Positions 16,894 to 25,442 of a stretch of DNA of 64,000 nucleotides are shown piece after piece (within the stretch, counting starts at the first letter, position 1; every line of letters begins with the position of its first letter). The notes under the pieces were generated by a model, which was not told the origin of the DNA, made no database searches, and saw nothing but the letters and a program-made list of their open reading frames with translations. Both the position numbers and the translations under genes were made by a program. Location of the stretch: assembly GCF_006517175.1 (NCBI RefSeq), contig NZ_CP041186.1, positions 6,847,074 through 6,911,073 on the forward strand, given 5' to 3'. Origin of the DNA: Persicimonas caeni. GTDB lineage: Bacteria; Myxococcota_A; Bradymonadia; Bradymonadales; Bradymonadaceae.

Positions 16894-19839
16894 AAACCCC
16901 CCGCCATACCGCAAATACCACTCGCTCACGCCCCCCTCGTCCAACCCGTGCGCGTAGCCCAGGCGCAGCGCGCCGCCCAAGAAGTAGCCGAAGGTCGCGT
17001 CGAGTTGGACTTCGCCGCCGACCGAGCTGAGCAGGTCGGCGTCGGTGAGGTAGCCGTCGTAGGCGGCGCCGACGTCGGCGAAGAGTTGGCCTTTGAGACG
17101 GCGGAAGAAGACCGGGACCGTCGAGAAGCCCTGGTCGAAGTTGTGGATGGGGAAGCGGTATTCGCCCGACCAGACCTGGTATTGCGAGCCGCGGGTGAAC
17201 CCGGGCGGGTATCCGCGCAGGGCGAATTGGCCGCTGGGTTGCTGCAGGACGAGGTCGGTGAGGATGTCCTGGGGGGAGTAGCCGCCGATGGCAAAGCCGC
17301 GTGAGCCGGGGAAGTTCGAGCGGATGATGCCGCCGTTCATCTTGATGGCCGCCACGTGGTGGTCGAACCAGGGGATGGAGACGTAGGCGCCCAGCCCGTA
17401 GGTCAGGCTGACCGAGTTGATGTCGGTGTCGGACAGGTCGTTTTGCAGGTTGAACGAGATGTGGGTGTGCCAGCCGTCGGTGACGCTGACGCCCTGGGGG
17501 TAATACTCGAGGTCGCTGTAGGAGAGCGACAGGCGAAGGTCGCCCGAGAAGCCGTGGTCGGGGTAGCGCGGCTCGATGTCGGCCGGGTCGTGGTCGACCT
17601 GGGGCTCGTCGAGGAACTCGTTGAAGCGCACGCCCACGCTCGTGGACAGGCGCAGCGAGTCGTCGACGCTGCGGATGGGGTAGCTCGCGCGGCCGCTGAG
17701 CGAGTAGGCGCGCTCGGTGAACGGGATGTAGCGGTTCTCGGCGACCAGGCTGCGGGTGTCGGGGAAGGTGCGCACGCTGGCGCTCACCCCGAGGTCGACG
17801 GGGAGCGCGCCGTAGGCGTACGAGCCGCTGAGAAGCGAGCTGCTGTCGGTGAGGTTGGGGCCGGTGGTCCACAGCGCGCTCAGCGCCCAGCCGTGGTGGC
17901 TGATGGGGTCGTAGCCCTGCAGGGTGCCGCCGACGCCCGTGCCGCTGAAGAGCACGGACAGCTCGGGGGTGAAGAAGAGCGGGGCGAGCCAGCGCCACGG
18001 CTGGTAGTCGTGGGTGACCCAGTCGGAGGTGTCGACGTGCGGGTAGTCGCGGCGGGCGGGCCCGGCGTAGCTCTCGGGGGCTTCGCGCCACAGCCTCGTC
18101 GGCTTGCGGAAGCGGGCGATCTCGTAGCCGTCGGAGGTGTAGGCGGACACGTAGATCCACTGGCCGTCGTTCGACGGGCGCGGGCTGAACACGCCGTTGA
18201 CGACGTTGCTCAACTGCCAGGTCTTCTGGGCGTCGAGGTCCATCACGTAGGCGTTGTAGATGCCCGTGCGGTCGGAGGCGAAGTAGAGCTTGCCGTCGTC
18301 GGCAAAGTGCGGGTCGAGGTCGTGGGCGGCGTCGTCGGTCAGGTTCGTCAGCCGCTCGCCGGCGGGTTTGTCGAACTCGTAGAGCCACAGGTCGCGTTGG
18401 CGGGTGTCGAGGCGCCACCAGCTAAAGACGAGCGCCTTGCCGTCGGGGCGCCAGGTGGGCTGCGAGATCTGTTGCCAGTGGCGCTCGTCGTCGCCGGGCC
18501 ACTTGCTCGAGCCGACGAGGACCTCGCTCTTTTTGCCGGGGCCCGAGGCCAGCGGGCGCACGGCGAGTTCCATGGAGCCGTGGGTGTTGCGCACGTAGGC
18601 GATGCGCTCTCCGTCGGGCGAGACGGCCGGCTCGCGAGCGCGTTCGCCCTCGGTCAGGCGGCGGTCGCGGCCGGTGTCGAGGTTGCGCACGTACAGGTCC
18701 GAGAAGGCGTAGACGTTCTCGATGATGGTGCGCCGGCCGTACACGAGCGACTCGCCGTCGGGCGTCCAGTCGTGCGGGCCGCTGGCGCCGTTGACCTCGA
18801 AGAGGACGTCGTGGTCGGTGCCGGTGGTGCGCGTGACGGAGAAGGCGGCGTGCGACTCGAGGTCGGCGCGGTGGAAGCTCATCTGGCCGGAGTCGGGCCG
18901 GGGCGTGGGGTAGCGGTTTCCGCCGCCGCCCGAGGTCACGAAGTCGAGTTGGGTCTGGCCCTTGGCGCGCACGGCGATGCGTTTGGCTAACGCGTCGGCC
19001 TGTTCGTGGGCCGTCCACTCTCGCCACAGCTCGTGGAAGGTCTCGCCGCCGGCCTTCTCGGCGGTCTGGTTGAGGCTGAACGGGATGAGCCGGCTTCCGT
19101 ACTCGTGGTTGAACTTGCGCACGAACTCCTGGCCGCGCGTTTCGGTGACGTAGTCCATGAAGAAGCCGCCGTACAGGTACGCGGCGCTGCCCATGGGCCA
19201 CTCGACCGGCGAGCCTGTGGCGGTGCCCAGCGTGAAGAATTTCTCCTCCAGGGCGGCGGTGCGAAGCCACATCTGGAACAGCGAGCTCTCGATGCGCCCG
19301 GTGCCCGTGCGGTGCGACTCGTACATCGTGGCTAGGCCCTCGATATACCAGCGGGGCAAGACCTGGTTGGGGTTGAGCTGCTTGCCGATAACCGAGTTGA
19401 TGATGGGCGCTTCCTCGGTAGTGGTGTCCAGGTGCAGGATGTGGACGTACTCGTGGTAGACGAGGATGCGCAGCCAGTCGTCGTAGTAGCCGAGCACGCC
19501 CTCGGGCTCCGGGGGCATGCTGTAGATGACCACACGATTGCGCCCGTAGACGTTGGCCGAGCCGTTGGCCGTATCGGTCTTGTCGGTGATGACCACGTGG
19601 GTCTTGTCGGCCGGTGTCCAGTCGAGCAGCGGCGACAAGATGATATGCGCCTCCTCGTGGACCTTGGCCACGCGGTGGGCGAAGTCTTCGAGCCCCGAGT
19701 AGTAGTGGACGTAGAAGTGGGGCGTCTCGAGGGTGTAGTACTCGAGGTCGGGGTCGTCGAGCGCCGTGGCGCGCACGGGGAGCGTCAACGCAAAGAGCGT
19801 CAGGAGTGCGGCCAGGAGGCGGTGGAAACGGTTCGGCAA
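16891..19839 (-). CDS. Secreted metallopeptidase / beta-propeller / outer-membrane barrel protein
   Basis: This 982-residue protein has a signal peptide (cleavage near VRATA-LDDP). Residues ~35-280 form a gluzincin-like (peptidase MA) domain with H129-E-Y-V-H133 and a third ligand E167 in RWYIEGLA. Residues ~290-590 show TolB/PD40 propeller blades (DWTPDGESLVYGR, AVSPDGERIAYVR, FADDGKLYFASDR). Residues ~600-982 look like an Omp85/surface-antigen barrel with a C-terminal aromatic residue (YLRYGGGF). It would be an outer-membrane-anchored protease presenting a propeller. The start is TTG 19839, 8 bp after the stop of the upstream membrane-protein gene, so the two are probably cotranscribed. Confidence 0.88.
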   Translation of the reverse strand: MPNRFHRLLAALLTLFALTLPVRATALDDPDLEYYTLETPHFYVHYYSGLEDFAHRVAKVHEEAHIILSPLLDWTPADKTHVVITDKTDTANGSANVYGRNRVVIYSMPPEPEGVLGYYDDWLRILVYHEYVHILHLDTTTEEAPIINSVIGKQLNPNQVLPRWYIEGLATMYESHRTGTGRIESSLFQMWLRTAALEEKFFTLGTATGSPVEWPMGSAAYLYGGFFMDYVTETRGQEFVRKFNHEYGSRLIPFSLNQTAEKAGGETFHELWREWTAHEQADALAKRIAVRAKGQTQLDFVTSGGGGNRYPTPRPDSGQMSFHRADLESHAAFSVTRTTGTDHDVLFEVNGASGPHDWTPDGESLVYGRRTIIENVYAFSDLYVRNLDTGRDRRLTEGERAREPAVSPDGERIAYVRNTHGSMELAVRPLASGPGKKSEVLVGSSKWPGDDERHWQQISQPTWRPDGKALVFSWWRLDTRQRDLWLYEFDKPAGERLTNLTDDAAHDLDPHFADDGKLYFASDRTGIYNAYVMDLDAQKTWQLSNVVNGVFSPRPSNDGQWIYVSAYTSDGYEIARFRKPTRLWREAPESYAGPARRDYPHVDTSDWVTHDYQPWRWLAPLFFTPELSVLFSGTGVGGTLQGYDPISHHGWALSALWTTGPNLTDSSSLLSGSYAYGALPVDLGVSASVRTFPDTRSLVAENRYIPFTERAYSLSGRASYPIRSVDDSLRLSTSVGVRFNEFLDEPQVDHDPADIEPRYPDHGFSGDLRLSLSYSDLEYYPQGVSVTDGWHTHISFNLQNDLSDTDINSVSLTYGLGAYVSIPWFDHHVAAIKMNGGIIRSNFPGSRGFAIGGYSPQDILTDLVLQQPSGQFALRGYPPGFTRGSQYQVWSGEYRFPIHNFDQGFSTVPVFFRRLKGQLFADVGAAYDGYLTDADLLSSVGGEVQLDATFGYFLGGALRLGYAHGLDEGGVSEWYLRYGGGF

Positions 19840-19847
19840 AGTGTGAC

Positions 19848-21425
19848 TCAGTCTCGGCGTACGAATAAGATGTTGTGCTCGTCCTCGTAGACGTTCGCCC
19901 AGTCGTCGGAGGCGCGTATGCGCTCGACGAGCGGGGCTTGGCGCTCGAGGCTCAAGACGGCGGCGTCGATCTCGAATTGCTGGAAAACCCCTCTCCAGGC
20001 GGGCGTATCAATGACCGTCTCGTAGAGTCGCCAGACGTCCTGGGGCGGCAGCTCGATGCGCTGATCGACGAAGACCAGTTGCTGCGGGTTGGCGTCCGTC
20101 AGGTGAAAGGTCAGGAATCCCGCGTACTTCTGGTCGTGGAAAATATGCAACCCTTTGCGGTACTTACGCAAGAGCTCTGTGTGGGCGACCGGCGTTTCGG
20201 CGGTCACGAGGCCGGCCAACGGGGCGCGCGTGCGCACCGGGATGGGCTGGTAGGTCGTGACGATGTCGCGGTGCCAGGTCGTGCCCGGCTGCAGCAGGAT
20301 GCCCGCGGCGAGCAAGGCGAGGGCGATGAGCAGGTTGACGACGCGCAGCACCATGGGCGGCGTGTCTTGTCGCGCGTCCTGTCGCCCAGCTTCATCGAGG
20401 CTCAGGTACGGGGCGAGCGTGATGGGCGCGGCGAGGCCGAACCACATGAGCCCGCGCGCCGAGAAGGCGGCGACGATGGCGAACCCTGCAAAGAGCAGGA
20501 CGTCGGCGGCGTCGAGTTCGTCGCGGGCGCGCCAGAACAAGAACGCGCCGGCGGCGAGCACGAGGTAGAAGACGATGCCGATGCCCGCGGGGTTGGTGAA
20601 CGTCGTGGGCATCCACTCGGTGACCGTCGACTGGATCTCGGCGTTGGTCATCAGGTCGAAGACGTAGCCGTAGATCTCGGAGCCGCGCGGGTTGATGAGC
20701 GGCGCGGCGAGCGAGGCGGCGAAGGTGGCGGTCCAGGCGAAGACGCGCGTCGCCGAGAATTCGTGGGCGCCGGTGTAGCGGTCGAGGCCGGCGGCGGCGC
20801 CGAAGGCCAAGGCGATCGCCCCGACGACGAAGAACGAGCCGTGCAGGTTCGCCCACAGGGCCGCCGCGGCCGGAAAGAGCACGAGCAGCCATAGCGGCGC
20901 GCGGCGGGTGCGAACGCGGGTGCCGAGCCAGACGAGCAGCACGAAGAGCGGCCACACGAACATGTGGGTGCGCGCGGCGATGAGCTGGAAGGCGATGAGG
21001 AAGCCCACGAGCGTGAGCACCGCGCCGCGCATGGCCGAGCCGCTGCGTTTCATCGTCCACAGGCCGACCCAGCCGAAGACGACGGCGGCGAGCAGGTTGC
21101 GGGCGAGCAAGGCGAGCTGCAGGCCGCCTGTGTCGTGCAGCCAGAAGAGGGCCCACTGCGACAGCCAGGGCTGGACGAACGAGGGGGCGTCGGCCTCCAT
21201 CGTGTACAGGAAATGGTTGGCCGCAGGCACTGCGCCCCAGTAGTGGATGAGCCGGCCCATGGTGATATGCCACCAATAGTCCCACGAGCGCAGCGGGAGC
21301 AGGCCGAAGCAGATCAGGGCGAGGGCGAAGGGGACGACCAGCCACACCAAGTCGAGGGTGAATGGGGGCTTGAGGGCGTTCCGGAGCTTCCAGGCCGTGG
21401 TGGGTTTTTGGGGATCTGCGGGCAT
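19848..21425 (-). CDS. Polytopic membrane protein, GT-C-like
   Basis: This 525-residue protein has about ten hydrophobic helices. The first extracytoplasmic loop has RSWDYWWHITMGRLI followed by QPWLSQWALF. This pattern is common in large, mostly uncharacterised membrane proteins resembling GT-C glycosyltransferases (family 39/PMT-like), with acidic residues in the first loop. The C-terminal ~130 residues are soluble. The role is unproven; a lipid-linked sugar transferase is the best guess. It precedes the peptidase-barrel gene by 8 bp and probably shares its mRNA. Confidence 0.75.
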   Translation of the reverse strand: MPADPQKPTTAWKLRNALKPPFTLDLVWLVVPFALALICFGLLPLRSWDYWWHITMGRLIHYWGAVPAANHFLYTMEADAPSFVQPWLSQWALFWLHDTGGLQLALLARNLLAAVVFGWVGLWTMKRSGSAMRGAVLTLVGFLIAFQLIAARTHMFVWPLFVLLVWLGTRVRTRRAPLWLLVLFPAAAALWANLHGSFFVVGAIALAFGAAAGLDRYTGAHEFSATRVFAWTATFAASLAAPLINPRGSEIYGYVFDLMTNAEIQSTVTEWMPTTFTNPAGIGIVFYLVLAAGAFLFWRARDELDAADVLLFAGFAIVAAFSARGLMWFGLAAPITLAPYLSLDEAGRQDARQDTPPMVLRVVNLLIALALLAAGILLQPGTTWHRDIVTTYQPIPVRTRAPLAGLVTAETPVAHTELLRKYRKGLHIFHDQKYAGFLTFHLTDANPQQLVFVDQRIELPPQDVWRLYETVIDTPAWRGVFQQFEIDAAVLSLERQAPLVERIRASDDWANVYEDEHNILFVRRD

Positions 21426-21500
21426 TGGATTCTTGAGGGTTGGTTGGGGAGATGTCGCGTTGCAAGACGAAACGATCGCCTTGTGGGGTTGTGGCGCCAG

Positions 21501-21629
21501 CTACATAGGCAATTAAGGACATAGGGGTTGCGTATCGTCCAAAAGTGGCGGCTCGCAGTGCCTAAAAGGGGTTGCGTATCATCCGTGAGTGGCGGCGCGC
21601 AGCCCCTATGTCCTTAGATGCTTATGTAG
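21501..21629. repeat. MITE-like element with 27-bp inverted ends
   Basis: Arms 21501-21527 and 21603-21629 (CTACATAGGC...GGACATAGGGG and complement) pair with about three mismatches. Inside are two direct copies of GGGTTGCGTATC(G/A)TCC. The core GCGTATC and the overall layout recur at 54087-54171. It lies upstream of the membrane-protein gene and contains no ORF of note. Confidence 0.75.
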
Positions 21630-21684
21630 CAGGCGTGACGCATCTGCAAGGCCAACACTCTTGCCAGCACACCCGCCAAGACGC

Positions 21685-23409
21685 CTACATCCGCCGGCGT
21701 AGCGACCCCGCGCCGAGTCGGATCGTGGCGGCCGCCACGGCGAACGGTAGCAATAGACCAATGACGGTCAACACGTAATGTATTCCACCGATGGGCCAGG
21801 CGTTCTTGCCGTCGATGACCGCGCCCCAATGCATCGTCACCCGGAAGGTGCAGGCGAGCACGATGAGGATGACGATCATGCCCGAGATCATGTAGATGAC
21901 CGCGCCGAAGCTCGACGCGATCTTGGCGGCGTTGGGGTTGTGGAATTGCGGGTAGACTGCGCCCAGGCCCACGGCCATGGCGGCGACCGACATCGACAAG
22001 ATGAAGATGAGCAGGCTGCCGGCGAGCATCAAGAACCAGTTCTGTACGACCAGCAGGTTCGACGCCCAGATGAGGAGCTGGCCGACGACGACCACCGGGA
22101 GCATCGCGCCGATCCACTTGCCGACGAGGAATTTCTCGAGCGAGATGGGCGCCTGCAAGATGAGCCAGAAGCTGCGGCCTTCGATGCTGACCGAGGGAAA
22201 CAAAAAGCGCCCGGAGAGCGCGACGACGACGAAGCCGCAGGCGGCCAGGTTGAAGAAGAAGAGGCCCACGTCGCCGAACAGACGCTCGTCGGCGGCGACC
22301 TCGAAGTATTTGTAGTTGACCAGGTAGATGACGATGATGGCGACGACGACCAGCAGCTGGGACCACTGGCTGGCGTCGCGCAAAAAGATCTTCTGGTCCT
22401 TCTTCACCAGCATCTTGAAGGGCGACACGATCTTGGAGCCGGCCTTGTCGAGCTCGTCCAGGTTCTCGTCGAGGTCGCCGCGCATCTCGGCGGTGCGCTG
22501 CAGGAGCCAGTCGCGCACCACCTGCAAGAGGCTGGCGCCGTGGCGGCCTTCCTGGGCCTTCGAGTAGCCGCGCTCGTACCATTTGCGGTGACACCAGGCG
22601 GCCACGAAGAAGAGCGCGGCGGGCGTGCTGTAGAGCATGGCCACCGACCACCAGTCGGGGCTGCCCGAGTTGAAGAGCACGGGGATGACCGCGTTCATGC
22701 ACCAGTCGCTGGGCAGATACGCGCTCGTCGGCGCGCTCAACAGGTTGAGCATCTCGCCGATGGATTCGAAGCTGTCGGGGTTGAGCAGGCGCTCGGGGCG
22801 AAGCGCGCGCACCATGATGAAGAGGATCGAAAACGCGACCAGCCCGAAGAAGAGCATCGCGTCGCGGGTGCGGTTCGCCTCCAGGATATTGGTCACGAGC
22901 AGCGCCACGAGGGTGGCAAAGGCCGTGGGCAGCGCCACGAAAGGTAGCAGCACCCCCGCGAGCATGGCGTAGTAGTGCCAGGGGGCGTTCGCGCCGACGC
23001 CGGCGGCGATGAAGACGGGCAGGCCGAAGAGCAAGACGATCCACGACGACTGGGTCAGCGACTCGATAAAGCGCGAGCTGAAGAGCGAGTCGCGTGGGAT
23101 CGGCTTCGACATCAAGAACTGCAGGTCGTCGGCCAGATAAAAGGTCGTAAAGGCGGTGACGATATTCGAGAAGGCGAGCAGGCCGAAAAAGACCAGGAAG
23201 GCGATCGACAAGAGCTTCTGGATGAGAAGCTCGCCCACCGGCTCGATGGTGATGGCCTGCTCGACGAGCCAGAGGCTGCCGCGAAAGAGCATCACCCAGA
23301 AGAGAATGCTCAAGGCGAGGAAGACCGGGCCGCGAAAGCGGCCGTCCTGCTCGGAGCGCAGGCTGCCGCGGGCCATGCGAAGCTTTACGCCGATGAGGTT
23401 GCTGATCAC
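21685..23409 (-). CDS. ABC-2-type exporter permease
   Basis: This 574-residue membrane protein has some 10-12 hydrophobic helices (for example FLALSILFWVMLF, VVVAIIVIYLVNY, VVVVGQLLIWASNLLVV), in two halves separated by a hydrophilic segment around residues 280-330. The layout fits a large ABC-2-like exporter permease. The start is GTG 23409, overlapping the stop of the ATPase gene (GTGA), so it is translationally coupled; a much longer open frame upstream is not supported. It is third in the operon 25314-21685. The substrate is unknown. Confidence 0.87.
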   Translation of the reverse strand: MISNLIGVKLRMARGSLRSEQDGRFRGPVFLALSILFWVMLFRGSLWLVEQAITIEPVGELLIQKLLSIAFLVFFGLLAFSNIVTAFTTFYLADDLQFLMSKPIPRDSLFSSRFIESLTQSSWIVLLFGLPVFIAAGVGANAPWHYYAMLAGVLLPFVALPTAFATLVALLVTNILEANRTRDAMLFFGLVAFSILFIMVRALRPERLLNPDSFESIGEMLNLLSAPTSAYLPSDWCMNAVIPVLFNSGSPDWWSVAMLYSTPAALFFVAAWCHRKWYERGYSKAQEGRHGASLLQVVRDWLLQRTAEMRGDLDENLDELDKAGSKIVSPFKMLVKKDQKIFLRDASQWSQLLVVVAIIVIYLVNYKYFEVAADERLFGDVGLFFFNLAACGFVVVALSGRFLFPSVSIEGRSFWLILQAPISLEKFLVGKWIGAMLPVVVVGQLLIWASNLLVVQNWFLMLAGSLLIFILSMSVAAMAVGLGAVYPQFHNPNAAKIASSFGAVIYMISGMIVILIVLACTFRVTMHWGAVIDGKNAWPIGGIHYVLTVIGLLLPFAVAAATIRLGAGSLRRRM

Positions 23410-24263
23410 GGCGTCCCCCGTCCGTCCTCCGAGGCGTCGTACTCGTGGCCGAAGCGCTCGGCCACGGCCTGGGCGCGCTCCTCTTTGCTCTCCTCGGTCA
23501 GCCGCAAGAAGACCTGCTCGAGGGAGCCGTCGTCCTCGCCGGACTCGGTTCTGAGCTCGTTGAGCGTGCCGCGGGCGATGATATTGCCGTGGTTGATGAT
23601 GACGATGTTGTCGCAGACCTCCTCGGCGACCTCGAGGGTGTGCGTCGACAAGAGCACCGTCATGCCGATCTCGTGGGCGAGCTCTTTGAAGAGGTTCTTG
23701 ATGAGCCGGTGGCCCTTGGGGTCGAGGCCGACCATCGGCTCGTCGACGACCAGGAGCCTGGGCTTGGGGAGCAGGGCGCCGGCGAAGACCAGGCGCTGCT
23801 TCATGCCGTGCGAGAAGCTCTCGATGAGGCTGTCGCCCCACTCGCGCAACTCGAAGAGCTCGAGCATCTCGCGCATGCGCTCGGCGATGCGCTTCGAGGG
23901 CATGTTGTAGAGCCCGCCGATGAACTTGAGGTACTCGAAGGCGGTGAGCTTGTCGTAGACGTAGGGGCGGTCGGGGATGAATCCGGTGACGCTCTTGGCG
24001 GCCACCGAGTCCTCGCCCATGTCGTGCCCGTCGATGGTGATGCTGCCCGAGGTGGGCTTGAGCAGCCCGGTGATCATGCGCAGCGTCGTCGTCTTGCCCG
24101 CCCCGTTGGGGCCGAGCACCCCGAAGACCTGCCCGTAGGGCACGTCGAGGTCGATATGGTCGACGGCGGTGAACTCGCCGTACTTTTTGTGGAGCTTTCG
24201 AAGCTGGACGATGTAGCCCTGCCGGTCGGATTGTTCGGCGGTCGCGGTTGCTGTCTCAGTCAT
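23406..24263 (-). CDS. ABC transporter ATP-binding protein
   Basis: This 285-residue ATPase has Walker A GPNGAGKT, a signature in the variant form SHGMKQRLVFAGALL, Walker B LLVVDEP and a switch His in LLSTHTLEVAEEVC. The start ATG at 24263 gives the usual short leader (MTETATATAEQ). It belongs to the ABC-2 exporter class (drug/polysaccharide/Nod-like branch). It is 4 bp downstream of the membrane-anchored protein gene and overlaps the permease gene, forming a tight three-gene operon that energises export through the permease. Confidence 0.95.
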   Translation of the reverse strand: MTETATATAEQSDRQGYIVQLRKLHKKYGEFTAVDHIDLDVPYGQVFGVLGPNGAGKTTTLRMITGLLKPTSGSITIDGHDMGEDSVAAKSVTGFIPDRPYVYDKLTAFEYLKFIGGLYNMPSKRIAERMREMLELFELREWGDSLIESFSHGMKQRLVFAGALLPKPRLLVVDEPMVGLDPKGHRLIKNLFKELAHEIGMTVLLSTHTLEVAEEVCDNIVIINHGNIIARGTLNELRTESGEDDGSLEQVFLRLTEESKEERAQAVAERFGHEYDASEDGRGTP

Positions 24264-24267
24264 ACAG

Positions 24268-25314
24268 TCAGTCCGTCCCTGCGTTGTCTTCGTTACTGCC
24301 TGCGGCTTCGTCGGTGCCCGAATCGTCGGTCTTCTCGTCGGCTTTCTGGGCGTCGTCGGCGCCGTCGGCTTGTTGCGTGTCTTCGGCCTCGTCGGCTTTT
24401 TCGGCCTCATCAGGCGCGCCGATGCCGACCTTCTCCGGGGCGACCTGGCCGCCCAGAAGCTCCATGGCCGTGCCCAGGTTGAAGTCGAATTGGCCGGCGC
24501 CGGGCTTTGTCTTCTGCTGCTTTTTGCGCTCTTCGAGCTTGCGGCGGATCGACGAGGCTCGAGTGCGGCCGAGCTCGGCGGGCACGCGCGCGCCGACCAT
24601 GCGCAGCGGGAACTCCTGGATGAGGATCTCGCCCTTGTCGTCGACGTAGACGTCGAGCTCGTTGCCGGCGACCTTCTGGAGGATGTGGTGGGCGGGCACC
24701 TTTTCTTCGTACACGTCGACGGTCTTCTTGCCCTTGTAGAGCATGACCATCTCGGTCATCTGCATGGTGGTGGGGTCGAAGAAGCGCTCGGAGAACTCGT
24801 CGCCGGCCTCGATATCGCCCGAGGCCAACAGTTGGTTGAACGCGCTGGTGGACAGGCGGGGCTTGTCCTGCAGCTCGATGGTCTGCGTCTTGGGCTCGCC
24901 GAGCAGGTTGAGGGTGGTGCTGATAGTCTTGCCGTCGACCTCGCCTTTGGCCTTGAAGGAGCGGCCCGAGGCTTTGACGTCGGCGGTGAACTCGGTCAGG
25001 TAGCCGTCCGTGTCGAGGCGAGATTTGACGGTGGTGTCGATCGCCCGCTCGGTGCCGAGCAGCTGGATGGTCATGAGCATGTCGTACTCGAGCAACCAGC
25101 CGTCGCCCAGGTTGGTGCGCGTCTGGTGGACGAAGCCGACCTCCTTGCCCTCACGGCGAAGCACCAGCCAAGTCTCGCCCTCGTGCATCGAAAACTCGCC
25201 GTCGATCCCCTGGGCCGCGGACGGCTCGGAGAACTCGGCGTCGTAGACGTACATGCCGGCGAGCACCACCCAGGCGGCTACGACCAGGGCGCCAACTACG
25301 TCGAACAGCTTCAA
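24268..25314 (-). CDS. Membrane-anchored periplasmic protein of ABC operon
   Basis: This 348-residue protein has a single N-terminal helix (VVGALVVAAWVVLAGMYVY) and no lipobox, so it is probably anchored with the rest outside. The body is beta-rich. The last ~50 residues are an acidic low-complexity tail of DEAEKADEAEDTQQ type. No known family is assigned. The start is TTG 25314 with a GAGAG upstream. As first gene of the ABC operon it may be an accessory or substrate-handling component. The acidic tail is unusual for a secreted domain and may bind cations or basic partners. Confidence 0.75.
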   Translation of the reverse strand: MKLFDVVGALVVAAWVVLAGMYVYDAEFSEPSAAQGIDGEFSMHEGETWLVLRREGKEVGFVHQTRTNLGDGWLLEYDMLMTIQLLGTERAIDTTVKSRLDTDGYLTEFTADVKASGRSFKAKGEVDGKTISTTLNLLGEPKTQTIELQDKPRLSTSAFNQLLASGDIEAGDEFSERFFDPTTMQMTEMVMLYKGKKTVDVYEEKVPAHHILQKVAGNELDVYVDDKGEILIQEFPLRMVGARVPAELGRTRASSIRRKLEERKKQQKTKPGAGQFDFNLGTAMELLGGQVAPEKVGIGAPDEAEKADEAEDTQQADGADDAQKADEKTDDSGTDEAAGSNEDNAGTD

Positions 25315-25382
25315 CGGGATACTCTCACGGTGTGGGTTGGGTGAGTCGACGTGGGGATTGTAGATGACAAGGGTTCATCATT

Positions 25383-25435
25383 GAAGCTTCGATGCGACGG
25401 GAACCGTTCGAGGTGCGCCGTCGCATCGAAGCTTC
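25383..25435. terminator. 18-bp perfect stem hairpin
   Basis: GAAGCTTCGATGCGACGG (25383-25400) and its exact complement (25418-25435) flank a 17-nt loop. It sits 7 bp after the stop of the EGF-fibrinogen gene and upstream of the ABC operon. The T-tract is poor on both strands, so it may be a mRNA 3' stabiliser or a Rho-dependent or structural barrier as well as a terminator. Confidence 0.65.
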
Positions 25436-25442
25436 GCATGGC

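Noticed and set aside
17356-18990. Long plus-strand open frame (544 codons) opposite the peptidase-barrel gene
   Set aside because: Valine/Arg/Gly-rich composition is the usual antisense shadow in GC-rich DNA. The minus-strand frame has motifs, signal peptide and domain structure.
23410-23841. N-terminal extension of the ABC permease frame
   Set aside because: The upstream part is the out-of-frame shadow of the ATPase gene. GTG 23409 overlapping the ATPase stop gives a normal product.
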